DNA of 10,301 nt from an uncultured Bacteroidota bacterium (GTDB lineage Bacteria > Bacteroidota > Bacteroidia > Flavobacteriales > Flavobacteriaceae). The notes beneath the pieces are model-generated. The model searched no databases. It saw nothing but the letters and a program-made list of their open reading frames with translations, and was not told where the DNA came from. Of this stretch, positions 1 to 7,271 are shown piece by piece. The position numbers and the translations under genes were made by a program. Positions within the stretch are counted from its first letter, which is position 1, and each line of letters opens with the position of its first letter. The stretch covers positions 1 to 10,301 of the forward strand of contig CAIRNC010000200.1 in assembly GCA_903879875.1 (NCBI GenBank), written 5' to 3'.

Positions 1-51
1 AATAATTGGATAGATAAAATCAGAAACGAAAAAGCTTCAAAATTTAATTGA
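1..51 (+). CDS. Possible 3' end of an upstream gene (partial)
   Basis: The first forward frame is open from the window edge to a TGA at 49-51 and reads NNWIDKIRNEKASKFN, a plausible hydrophilic protein tail. The other two forward frames stop within the first 12 bases. Sixteen residues are too few to assign a family, and the call rests only on the open frame and protein-like composition. Confidence 0.3.
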   Translation, partial: NNWIDKIRNEKASKFN

Positions 52-128
52 GCTAAGTCACTTCAATAATAGAAGAAGAAAATTGTTGTTGTTTTAGAAT
101 AAGATGGATTAAAATTAGCCTCTCGTTT

Positions 129-157
129 TTTGTAGTTTGAAGATTATTTTATTTTTG
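129..157 (+). promoter_or_regulatory. Candidate Bacteroidota-type promoter for a small transcript
   Basis: TTTG at 129-132 and TATTTTTG at 150-157 fit the Bacteroidota -33 TTTG and -7 TAnnTTTG pattern, with a 17-base spacer. Transcription would begin around 162-166, directly in front of the hairpin at 169-204. In such T-rich DNA the motif can occur by chance, so confidence is low. Confidence 0.3.
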
Positions 158-163
158 CCAATA

Positions 164-261
164 TGCTATTAAAAATTTTAGCGCCGGTGAATTAAAATTT
201 TTAAATGGAGTTTGAAAATATTCCTTCAAAAGGATTTTGTGCTTCACAAAACACTTTTTTT
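164..261 (+). ncRNA. Candidate small RNA (two hairpins plus T-run)
   Basis: Downstream of a promoter-like motif (129-157) lies a 12-bp perfect inverted repeat (169-180 with 193-204) enclosing a 12-base loop that contains GCGCCGG, unusually GC-rich for this region. A 5-bp hairpin (222-226 with 230-234) follows, then a terminator-like stem (235-241 with 245-251) and seven T at 255-261. No open frame fits the interval. Promoter, structured body and terminator in the right order suggest an RNA gene of about 100 nt. I recognise no known RNA family, and AT-rich hairpins are common by chance. Confidence 0.22.
235..261 (+). terminator. Weak intrinsic-terminator-like hairpin
   Basis: TTTTGTG at 235-241 pairs perfectly with CACAAAA at 245-251 around a 3-base loop, and seven T follow at 255-261. 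The stem is short and AT-rich, so it would be a weak terminator. It could end the candidate small RNA or the gene that stops at position 51. Confidence 0.35.
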
Positions 262-469
262 ATGTATATAAACTTTAAATGGGTTTGATAGAAGAGAATA
301 TTAAATAGCAATTTGAAGAAACTATTTTTATCAATGAGAGTTCTTAAATGTTTAGCTATAGTATCATATAATTGTATCTGTTTTTTAAAGAAACTTTTAA
401 TTTTTTACATCTAAAACAAGTTAAATTATAAAAATTCATTAATTAATGCTGATAAATTCATTAAAACAG

Positions 470-477
470 TAACTTTG
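470..477 (+). promoter_or_regulatory. -7 promoter element of the lipoprotein gene
   Basis: TAACTTTG matches the Bacteroidota -7 consensus TAnnTTTG and lies 18 bases before the ATG at 496, which would give a very short leader. No clear TTTG -33 box is seen at the expected distance. Confidence 0.5.
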
Positions 478-495
478 TTTTTTAATTGCTGAACG

Positions 496-1095
496 ATGAA
501 AATAAAAATTGTAGCCCTTGTTTTTCTTATAATCACATCCGTTTCTTGTAAAGACGACGAAACACAGCGAGATGCCGAAAACCTAAAAGACATCAAGAAA
601 AGAGAACTTGTTTTTGATGAGGTCAACAAGTGTTGGGTTTTCAACATCCCAGTTTTGCAACCGCAAGCGCAAGCTGTTGTCGGGAATTGGACCGAATGGC
701 GAATGTTTTTATCCGAATTGAAACAAAAACCTAAGAGTTCTATCGGTGCTTTTCAGCAAAAGGCAAAAACATTGTCTAAAAAAGTATTCGATTTAAACAA
801 TTCTATCCCTATTAAATTCACTAATAGAGCCGTAAGAAGTAGAATAGCAGTGCTTACAACACAAATTCACTCATTGGATTTGTATGTCAATTTGCACGAC
901 ATTCCTTCTCAAAAAGTGGTGGCATTAATTCCAGAAATCAATTTGGCATTGGCTTCTCTTGAAGCGCAATTTGAAGAAATTGTTAGAAAAGAGCAAATTC
1001 CAGTGGAGCAAGGAGAGTCAGACATGATTAGAATGTTAGACACTTCAAGAGCCATTCCGTCATCAAAAAATAATGCAATAGTTCCGAGAATCTAA
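496..1095 (+). CDS. Putative surface-exposed lipoprotein, function unknown
   Basis: The 199-residue product begins with a lipoprotein signal peptide: a Lys-containing start, a hydrophobic stretch at about residues 5-14, and a lipobox ending S-V-S-C with Cys18 as the lipidated residue. The next residues are K-D-D-E. In Capnocytophaga and Flavobacterium, a Lys followed by acidic residues right after the Cys acts as a lipoprotein export signal to the outer leaflet, so surface exposure is likely. The mature part is hydrophilic and looks mostly helical, with no catalytic motif that I recognise. A TAnnTTTG element at 470-477 supports this ATG. The gene stands alone, 100 bases before the toxin-antitoxin pair. 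Lipoprotein status is well supported; the function is unknown. Confidence 0.85.
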   Translation: MKIKIVALVFLIITSVSCKDDETQRDAENLKDIKKRELVFDEVNKCWVFNIPVLQPQAQAVVGNWTEWRMFLSELKQKPKSSIGAFQQKAKTLSKKVFDLNNSIPIKFTNRAVRSRIAVLTTQIHSLDLYVNLHDIPSQKVVALIPEINLALASLEAQFEEIVRKEQIPVEQGESDMIRMLDTSRAIPSSKNNAIVPRI

Positions 1096-1146
1096 TTTTT
1101 TTTCGCTATTTCTGTTAAAAGGAAATTATAGTTCTAAGAAAATAAA

Positions 1147-1179
1147 TTGAATTTTTATGACTGATTTATTGTAGTTTTG
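1147..1179 (+). promoter_or_regulatory. Promoter of the DUF433/DUF5615 module
   Basis: TAGTTTTG at 1172-1179 matches the TAnnTTTG -7 consensus, and TTG at 1147-1149 lies 22 bases upstream as a possible -33 box, slightly far. The ATG of the first gene is 16 bases downstream. The placement just before a toxin-antitoxin-like pair supports it. Confidence 0.5.
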
Positions 1180-1195
1180 TTTAAAATTTTTTGAT

Positions 1196-1423
1196 ATGAA
1201 AACTTGGCAAGAATACATCACGATAAATCCTGAAATTCGATTTGGTAAACCAATAATAATTGGAACCCGAATTTGTGTTGTTGATATTCTCTCTTGGTTA
1301 GCTTCAGGAAGGAGTAACGAAGAAATTTTGACAGATTTTCCAGAATTAAGTAACGATTCAATTTTAGCCGCATTGGCTTTTGCTGCTAATAGAGAACAAG
1401 TTACCAAAATTATAGCCGTATAA
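1196..1423 (+). CDS. DUF433-family antitoxin
   Basis: This 75-residue protein has the hallmarks of DUF433: a short N-terminal segment with I-T-I-N-P-E-I-R-F-G-K-P, then I-I-G-T-R-I-C-V at about 21-28, then a helical part L-S-W-L-A-S-G-R-S-N-E-E-I-L with D-F-P-E-L, which in the family forms a small helix-turn-helix-like fold. Family length is typically 70-80 residues, so it appears complete. DUF433 proteins are often encoded directly before PIN-like toxins and act as antitoxins (VapB45-like). Here the stop and the next gene's start overlap as TAATG, indicating translational coupling. By analogy the protein probably binds the toxin and may repress the shared promoter at 1147-1179. That role is inferred from family and context. 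Confidence 0.85.
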   Translation: MKTWQEYITINPEIRFGKPIIIGTRICVVDILSWLASGRSNEEILTDFPELSNDSILAALAFAANREQVTKIIAV

Positions 1424-1758
1424 TGAATTTGTTAATTGATGCCAATATATCTTGGAGAATTATCAAAATTTTAAAGGAACATTTTGCTAATGTTTCTCAT
1501 GCTAACGAGATAAATGTTTTGCAACCAGCAAAAGATATTGAAATCTGGAATTTTTGCAAAAATCATAACTTTATTATAATTACCCATGATGATGATTTTG
1601 AGAAATTAGCACTTACAAAAGGATTTCCTCCTAAAGTTATTATTCTTAAAACTTTTAATAAAAGCACTGTAGAATTAGCCAATTTAATCATCAACAAAAA
1701 AGAAGTAATTGAAAGTTTTATATTTAATGAGGAACAATCCATATTAGAAATTTATTAG
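1423..1758 (+). CDS. DUF5615 PIN-like toxin (putative ribonuclease)
   Basis: The 111-residue product matches DUF5615, a PIN-like nuclease family related to Mut7-C and VapC45-type toxins. The N-terminus L-L-I-D-A-N-I-S carries the first acidic metal-binding residue (Asp6). An acidic segment K-D-I-E lies at 37-40, and T-H-D-D-D-F at 54-59 provides the second conserved Asp cluster after a beta strand, as in the family's T-x-D-x-D-F motif. It overlaps the DUF433 gene by one base (TAATG), the usual antitoxin-first arrangement. The likely activity is metal-dependent RNA cleavage held in check by the DUF433 partner, with the target unknown. The key acidic residues are intact, so it looks active. The mfd start follows after only 14 bases, so mfd may be read from the same transcript. 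Confidence 0.85.
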   Translation: MNLLIDANISWRIIKILKEHFANVSHANEINVLQPAKDIEIWNFCKNHNFIIITHDDDFEKLALTKGFPPKVIILKTFNKSTVELANLIINKKEVIESFIFNEEQSILEIY

Positions 1759-1772
1759 AGTCATCAAACCAT

Positions 1773-4700
1773 TTGAGTAAAACTACCTTATTTAACAAGT
1801 ACGAAAAATCGGCAAAAGTCAATCAAATTGCCGAACAAATAAACCAAAGTAATCAAAAAATCCATCTCAAAGGATTGATTGGTTCCTCTCTGTCTTTTGT
1901 CATTAAAACTCTTTTTTCAAAAACAGATTGTCTCTATTTGTTGATTTTGAATGACAAGGAAGAGGCAGCCTACTATTTGAACGATTTAGAACAATTGATA
2001 AACGATCAAGATGTGTTGTTTTATCCTGGTTCATACCGAAATCCGTACCAGATTGACGATGTTGATAATGCCAATATACTCTTGCGTGCCGAGGTATTAA
2101 ACCGAATCAATTCGCGCAAAAAACCTTCAATAATTGTAACCTATCCTGAAGCTGTTTTTGAAAAAGTAGTGACCAAAAAAGAACTGGATAAAAACACCTT
2201 AAAAGTTACTGTTGGTGATAAAATATCCATTGATTTTATAAATGAAGTATTATTTGAATACGAATTCAAACGGGTGGACTTTATCACAGAGCCCGGAGAA
2301 TTCTCTGTTCGTGGCGGAATTATAGATGTTTTTTCATTCTCCAATGACAATCCGTATCGGATTGAGTTTTTTGGCAACGAAGTGGATTCGCTTCGAACCT
2401 TTGATGTAGAAACGCAATTGTCTATCGAAAAACAAAAGAAAATAACGATTATTCCGAATGTAGAGAATAAATTTTTTCAAGAAAAACGAGAAAGTTTCTT
2501 GGATTATATTCATCCGAAATCGATTCTTTTTATCAATAATACCGAGGCATTATTTCATAAATTAGACCAACTTTTTGAAAAAGCAGGAATTGCTTTTGAA
2601 AAATTGTCTAAAGACATCAATCACGCCAAACCAGACGAATTGTTTCTGAACCAAGCATCGTTTATAAAAAAAGCATTGGATTTTACAGTGGTTGAAACAG
2701 GGAAAAAAGCTATTTTTCGTACCCAGAAAAGCGTTGAATTTCACATTTTACCACAACCCTCGTTCAACAAACAATTTGATTTGTTGTTAAATAATTTGAG
2801 TGACAATCATTTTAACGGTATTAAAAACTATCTTTTTTGCGCCAATGATGCGCAAGCCAAGCGGTTTCATGACATTTTCGAGACATTAGATGAAGCCAAT
2901 TCGGACTCCATTCGCAAACAATACGACACCGTTACACTGCCCATTTTTGAAGGATTTATTGACGAAGAACTTCAAATTGCCTGTTATACTGACCATCAAA
3001 TTTTTGAACGCTATCATAAATTTAGCATAAAGAATGGTTATTCTAAAAAGCAAACGATCACTTTAAAAGAGCTTACGACCTTATCGGTTGGTGATTATGT
3101 AACCCATATAGACCACGGAATTGGAAAATTTGGTGGCTTACAAAAAATTCAGGTTGAAGGGAAAACGCAAGAAGCTATTAAGTTGGTTTATGCTGATAAT
3201 GATATTGTTTACGTGAGCATTCACTCCTTATATAAAATATCCAAATTCAACGGAAAAGATGGAACGCCACCTAAGATTTATAAGTTAGGTTCCAATGCTT
3301 GGAAAATTTTAAAACAAAAAACAAAAGCACGAGTCAAACATATTGCTTTCAATTTGATACAATTGTATGCCAAACGCCGATTGGACAAAGGATTTGCTTT
3401 TGCACCTGACAGTTATTTGCAATTGGAGTTAGAAAGTTCTTTTATTTATGAAGACACACCCGATCAAACCAAATCGACTGCTGAGGTAAAAGCGGATATG
3501 GAAAGTGATCGTCCGATGGATCGATTGGTGTGTGGCGATGTTGGTTTTGGAAAAACAGAAGTTGCCATTCGAGCCGCTTTTAAAGCTGTGGACAACTCGA
3601 AGCAAGTAGCTATTTTAGTGCCAACTACTATTTTAGCCTATCAACATTATCGTACTTTTTCCGAAAGGTTAAAAGATATGCCCGTAACTATTGGTTACTT
3701 AAATCGTTTTAGAACTGCCAAACAAAAAGCTGAAACATTAAAAGATTTGGCTGATGGTAAACTCGACATCGTTATTGGAACGCATCAATTGGTGAACAAA
3801 AATGTGGTTTTTAAAGATTTAGGATTGCTGATTGTGGACGAAGAGCAAAAGTTTGGTGTTAATGTAAAAGACAAATTGAAAACCATTACTGCCAATGTGG
3901 ATACGCTTACTTTGACAGCAACTCCCATTCCGAGAACCTTGCAGTTTTCGTTGATGGCAGCAAGAGATTTATCGGTTATTACAACGCCTCCACCCAATCG
4001 ATATCCGATAGAAACTAATGTGGTAGGATTTTCGGAAGAGTTGATTCGCGACGCCATTTCGTATGAAATACAACGAAACGGACAAGTTTTCTTTATCAAT
4101 AATCGCATCGAGAATATTAAAGAAGTAGCGGGAATGATTCAACGTTTGGTGCCAAATGCTAAAGTAGGTATTGGTCACGGTCAAATGGATGGCAAAAAAC
4201 TCGAAGAACTCATGTTGGCGTTTATGAACGGTGAATTTGATGTTTTGGTAGCTACAACGATTATAGAAAGTGGTTTGGATGTGCCGAATGCGAATACGAT
4301 TTTCATCAACAATGCGAATAATTTTGGATTGTCCGATTTGCATCAAATGCGCGGTAGAGTAGGACGTAGCAACAAAAAAGCATTTTGTTATTTCATTTGT
4401 CCCCCTTATCACGCCATGACCGATGATGCTCGAAAACGTATTTCGGCTTTAGAACAATTTTCGGAATTGGGAAGTGGTTTTAACATTGCCATGAAAGATT
4501 TAGAAATTCGTGGCGCAGGGGATTTGTTGGGAGGCGAACAAAGCGGTTTTATCAACGAAATTGGTTTTGATACCTATCAAAAAATAATGAATGAAGCCAT
4601 TGAAGAATTAAAAGAAAATGAGTTCAAAGAGCTTTATAAAGACGAAGAAAAAACCGAGAAAGTATTTGTAAAAGATATTAATATTGACACTGATTTTGAA

Positions 4701-5129
4701 TTATTATTTCCAGACGAATACATTAACAACATTTCGGAGCGATTGAATTTATATAATGAATTGAGTGTAATTAAAGACGAAGCCACTCTTTTGGCTTATG
4801 AGCAAAAATTGATTGACCGATTTGGACCGTTGCCCAAACAAGCTGTTTCCTTGTTGAGTAGCATTAAAATAAAATGGATTGCTACAAAATTTGGTGTAGA
4901 AAAACTGGTGATGAAACAAGGTAAAATGATTTGCTATTTTGTTTCTGACCAACAATCTGAATTTTATACTTCGCCCTATTTTCATCAAGTTTTGCAATTC
5001 GTTCAAAAGAACCAGAATATTTGCAAAATGAAAGAAAAACAAACACCCAATGGTTTGCGACTTTTATTGACTTTCGAAAATGTGAAAAGCATTAGAAAGG
5101 CTTTGGAAATGATGGAGCTTATGGGATGA
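1773..5129 (+). CDS. mfd: Transcription-repair coupling factor Mfd
   Basis: Mfd is a cytoplasmic ATP-driven DNA translocase that removes RNA polymerase stalled at lesions and recruits UvrA for nucleotide excision repair. The 1118 residues show the expected order. An N-terminal UvrB-like module has a degenerate nucleotide-binding loop (G-L-I-G-S-S at 34-39) and V-R-G-G-I-I-D-V-F. The RNA-polymerase interaction domain starts near 437 (S-V-G-D-Y-V-T-H-I-D-H-G-I-G). The helicase core has Walker A G-D-V-G-F-G-K-T at 588-595, D-E-E-Q at 689-692, T-A-T-P-I-P-R-T at 715-722 and motif VI Q-M-R-G-R-V-G-R at 858-865. G-A-G-D-L-L-G at 914-920 leads to the C-terminal autoinhibitory domain. Length is normal for Bacteroidota. 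The start is TTG (MSKTTLF), since no in-frame ATG lies between it and the upstream stop at 1728-1730. It lies 14 bases after the toxin gene, and an intrinsic terminator follows. Confidence 0.97.
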   Translation: MSKTTLFNKYEKSAKVNQIAEQINQSNQKIHLKGLIGSSLSFVIKTLFSKTDCLYLLILNDKEEAAYYLNDLEQLINDQDVLFYPGSYRNPYQIDDVDNANILLRAEVLNRINSRKKPSIIVTYPEAVFEKVVTKKELDKNTLKVTVGDKISIDFINEVLFEYEFKRVDFITEPGEFSVRGGIIDVFSFSNDNPYRIEFFGNEVDSLRTFDVETQLSIEKQKKITIIPNVENKFFQEKRESFLDYIHPKSILFINNTEALFHKLDQLFEKAGIAFEKLSKDINHAKPDELFLNQASFIKKALDFTVVETGKKAIFRTQKSVEFHILPQPSFNKQFDLLLNNLSDNHFNGIKNYLFCANDAQAKRFHDIFETLDEANSDSIRKQYDTVTLPIFEGFIDEELQIACYTDHQIFERYHKFSIKNGYSKKQTITLKELTTLSVGDYVTHIDHGIGKFGGLQKIQVEGKTQEAIKLVYADNDIVYVSIHSLYKISKFNGKDGTPPKIYKLGSNAWKILKQKTKARVKHIAFNLIQLYAKRRLDKGFAFAPDSYLQLELESSFIYEDTPDQTKSTAEVKADMESDRPMDRLVCGDVGFGKTEVAIRAAFKAVDNSKQVAILVPTTILAYQHYRTFSERLKDMPVTIGYLNRFRTAKQKAETLKDLADGKLDIVIGTHQLVNKNVVFKDLGLLIVDEEQKFGVNVKDKLKTITANVDTLTLTATPIPRTLQFSLMAARDLSVITTPPPNRYPIETNVVGFSEELIRDAISYEIQRNGQVFFINNRIENIKEVAGMIQRLVPNAKVGIGHGQMDGKKLEELMLAFMNGEFDVLVATTIIESGLDVPNANTIFINNANNFGLSDLHQMRGRVGRSNKKAFCYFICPPYHAMTDDARKRISALEQFSELGSGFNIAMKDLEIRGAGDLLGGEQSGFINEIGFDTYQKIMNEAIEELKENEFKELYKDEEKTEKVFVKDINIDTDFELLFPDEYINNISERLNLYNELSVIKDEATLLAYEQKLIDRFGPLPKQAVSLLSSIKIKWIATKFGVEKLVMKQGKMICYFVSDQQSEFYTSPYFHQVLQFVQKNQNICKMKEKQTPNGLRLLLTFENVKSIRKALEMMELMG

Positions 5130-5179
5130 TTGTATGTTTGAAACTTGTAAATATTTCTGTAATATTAATAAAAATTCTA

Positions 5180-5217
5180 GGATTTATAAGCGTTTTTATA
5201 AATTCGTTTTTTTTTTT
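5180..5217 (+). terminator. Intrinsic terminator of mfd
   Basis: A stem forms between ATTTATAA (5182-5189) and TTATAAAT (5196-5203), extended by a G-T and a G-C pair (5180-5181 with 5204-5205), around a 6-base loop. One base later comes an unbroken run of eleven T at 5207-5217. It lies about 50 bases after the mfd stop. The stem is AT-rich, but the long T-run makes termination likely. Confidence 0.7.
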
Positions 5218-5289
5218 AGAGATTTGATCAATGATTAAACACTTTCTCAATCAGTTGGCCTTTAATCAAATAAATTTTTAAAAAATCAA

Positions 5290-5317
5290 TTTGTTTTAAT
5301 AAAAAAAGTTATTTTTG
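5290..5317 (+). promoter_or_regulatory. Promoter of the Omp28-like/T9SS gene pair
   Basis: TTTG at 5290-5293 and TATTTTTG at 5310-5317 resemble the Bacteroidota -33 and -7 boxes, with a 16-base spacer that is a little short. The ATG is 31 bases downstream and an intrinsic terminator closes the preceding gene, so a promoter is expected here. Confidence 0.5.
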
Positions 5318-5348
5318 TAAAAATTCCTTTAACAAACCACTTAAACAC

Positions 5349-7265
5349 ATGAGAAAAATTACATTATTATTAGCTCTTTTTGCTATTTCTTTTAACGGGA
5401 AAGCACAAGTTTTATTAGCTAACAACTTTGACACAGCTTTAGGCTGGACTTCTACTACAGTTGCCAATGATGCAACTCCAGCGGTAACTATTTCGGCTTG
5501 GGCCAGAAAAACAGTAGGTACCACTCCGACATGTAACCCTTTTGCAGGAGCAGGTATGGTTCGATTTAACTCTTATAATATTCCAGCAAATGGAACAGGA
5601 AGATTGACTTCTCCAGTAGTAAACTTTGCAGGGGCGGATTATCGTGTACGATTTAATATGTACAGAGATAATGGTTATTCTACCGATGCTGATAACGTAA
5701 AAGTGTATGTTAATGCTGCAGCTTCACTTACAGGCGCAACATTACTAGGTACAATAAATCGCTCCCTTTCATTAGCTCCAACTGAAGCAACAGAAGGCTG
5801 GTATGAATATGCTTTTAATTTGCCAGTGGCTACAACTGGAGCAAAATACATTATATTTTCTGGTACATCGGCTTACGGGAATAATATTTTTGTTGATGAA
5901 ATAAGCGTAGAACAAGTTCCCGCTCTTGATGCCAAATTAGTTAGTATTGATGTTCCGACATTTTCAACTGCAGGAACATATCCTATTAGCGGTATTTTTA
6001 AAAATAATGGCGGAACAACAATTACATCGATTGATGTTAATTGGCAAATTGGTTCTGGGACTATTTATACTCAAAACCTATCGGGTTTAAGTATTGCAAA
6101 TAATCAATCTTATCCTTTCACACATCAAGATCAATGGACAGCAACTCCAGGTCAATACAGTATTAAAGTGTGGGTTTCAAACATAAATAATGGAGGTGTA
6201 GATAGTAATTTAGATAATGATCAAATCATTAAATCATTATATGTAGTAAATGAAATTTTCCCAAAAACTACAGTTTATGAAGAGGGAACAGGAACATGGT
6301 GTGGCTGGTGTGTTAGAGGTCATGTAGGCTTAAAAGATATGTTGCACAACCACCAAGATGAAAGTTTTATTGGAATTGCTGTACATAACGGCGACCCTAT
6401 GGTTGTAGCTGAATATGACACTGCTGTAGCTTCTTTTATCTCTGGTTACCCTAGTGGCATTATGAATAGAGTTCCTGCAGATGTTGACGCTGGATTAAGT
6501 GCCATTCAAGCGGCATACTCAGTTGAAATAAATAAAGTACCTGTTGCCAAAGTAGCAGTTCAAAACCAATTATGGAATCCAGCTACACGTACAATCTCAT
6601 TTGATGCCGTTGCTAATTTTGCACTTGATTTAAACAACGCAAACTATAATATGGCTGCTGTAATTGTAGAAAATGGAGTTACAGGAACTTCATCTGGATA
6701 CAATCAAGTTAATTATTATTCTTCCCAAGGTATAGATATTATTGATTGGGAAGGTACTAACTGGAGGTACTTAGGAAACCCAATACCTGCAGCTTCTATG
6801 GTTTATAATCACGTCGGAAGAGCTTTAGTAGGAGGTTTTGATGGTTTTCAAGGTTCGGTTCCTACAACCGTTGTTTACAACACACCATACTCGTACAATA
6901 TGAGTTATACCTTACCAACAACTCAAGATGAAAACAATACGGAGTTAGTAGTTTTAGTTTTGGATAATGTTACTGGACAAATAGTAAATGCACATATAGC
7001 ACCATTAAACACTCAGTTAAGCACCAATCAATTTACAAAAAGCGATATTAGTATCTATCCAAACCCATCAACAGGAATTGTGCATTTTGATACTCCTAAC
7101 GCAGTAAGTATTGCTATTGTTGATGTGTTAGGAAAAACCGTTTTTACAGCTCAAAATGTAACTAAAGAAACAAATGTTGATTTGTCAAACTTACAAAAAG
7201 GAGTTTACTTTGCTAAAATTAATGGGGAATCAGGAAGTTTTTCTAAGAAAATAATTTTAAAATAA
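5349..7265 (+). CDS. Omp28-related multidomain T9SS-secreted protein with CGWC motif
   Basis: The 638-residue product has a signal peptide (MRKITLLLALF... cleaved before Gln20). An N-terminal beta-rich domain at about 20-188 resembles the choice-of-anchor J/MAM-like type (N-N-F-D-T-A-L-G-W near the start, V-D-E-I-S-V near the end). A CARDB-like beta-sandwich follows at about 193-298. The Omp28-like thioredoxin-fold region starts at V-Y-E-E-G-T-G-T-W-C-G-W-C, with a CGWC pair at Cys318 and Cys321. The C-terminus from about 568 is a type A T9SS sorting domain: S-I-Y-P-N-P-S-T-G, a D-V-L-G-K motif, L-Q-K-G-V-Y-F-A-K and a terminal K-K-I-I-L-K. It should cross the outer membrane by T9SS and be attached to the surface or released. 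The CGWC suggests thiol-disulfide chemistry or a structural disulfide; the substrate is unknown. A second T9SS protein follows after 6 bases, probably in the same transcript. Confidence 0.88.
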   Translation: MRKITLLLALFAISFNGKAQVLLANNFDTALGWTSTTVANDATPAVTISAWARKTVGTTPTCNPFAGAGMVRFNSYNIPANGTGRLTSPVVNFAGADYRVRFNMYRDNGYSTDADNVKVYVNAAASLTGATLLGTINRSLSLAPTEATEGWYEYAFNLPVATTGAKYIIFSGTSAYGNNIFVDEISVEQVPALDAKLVSIDVPTFSTAGTYPISGIFKNNGGTTITSIDVNWQIGSGTIYTQNLSGLSIANNQSYPFTHQDQWTATPGQYSIKVWVSNINNGGVDSNLDNDQIIKSLYVVNEIFPKTTVYEEGTGTWCGWCVRGHVGLKDMLHNHQDESFIGIAVHNGDPMVVAEYDTAVASFISGYPSGIMNRVPADVDAGLSAIQAAYSVEINKVPVAKVAVQNQLWNPATRTISFDAVANFALDLNNANYNMAAVIVENGVTGTSSGYNQVNYYSSQGIDIIDWEGTNWRYLGNPIPAASMVYNHVGRALVGGFDGFQGSVPTTVVYNTPYSYNMSYTLPTTQDENNTELVVLVLDNVTGQIVNAHIAPLNTQLSTNQFTKSDISIYPNPSTGIVHFDTPNAVSIAIVDVLGKTVFTAQNVTKETNVDLSNLQKGVYFAKINGESGSFSKKIILK

Positions 7266-7271
7266 TACAAT

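Larger units (their letters stand above)
52..495. other. Long AT-rich spacer without a convincing gene
   Basis: No convincing coding frame, tRNA or rRNA is visible here. The stretch holds a TAnnTTTG-type motif at 150-157, a 12-bp inverted repeat at 169-204 around a GC-rich loop, a second hairpin with a T-run at 235-261, and the lipoprotein promoter near 470. A minus-strand stretch from about 260 down to a stop at 149-151 reads in a protein-like way for 36 residues but has no ATG, so it may be a relic or chance. Confidence 0.6.

Noticed and set aside
149..260. A minus-strand stretch of 36 protein-like codons ending at a TAA at 149-151 (for example N-F-N-S-P-A-L-K-F-L-I-A-Y-W).
   Set aside because: It has no ATG, an in-frame stop lies just upstream, and it overlaps the hairpin region. 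It could be a gene relic but there is too little to support a call.
334..414. A 26-codon forward reading frame with a hydrophobic product.
   Set aside because: It has no good promoter at the right distance and no recognisable signal or family. In AT-rich DNA such short hydrophobic frames arise by chance.
1719..1726. TATATTTA as a possible -7 box for mfd.
   Set aside because: The last base differs from TAnnTTTG, it lies inside the toxin gene 47 bases before the start, and no TTTG box was found at a suitable distance.
3969..4412. A 147-codon minus-strand frame inside mfd.
   Set aside because: It lies opposite the conserved helicase motifs of mfd, so it is a by-product of that coding sequence with no family resemblance.
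5222..5271. Overlapping inverted repeats and a TTGATCAA palindrome between mfd and the Omp28-like gene.
   Set aside because: The arms are only 7-8 bp, AT-rich and mutually exclusive. An operator cannot be distinguished from chance.
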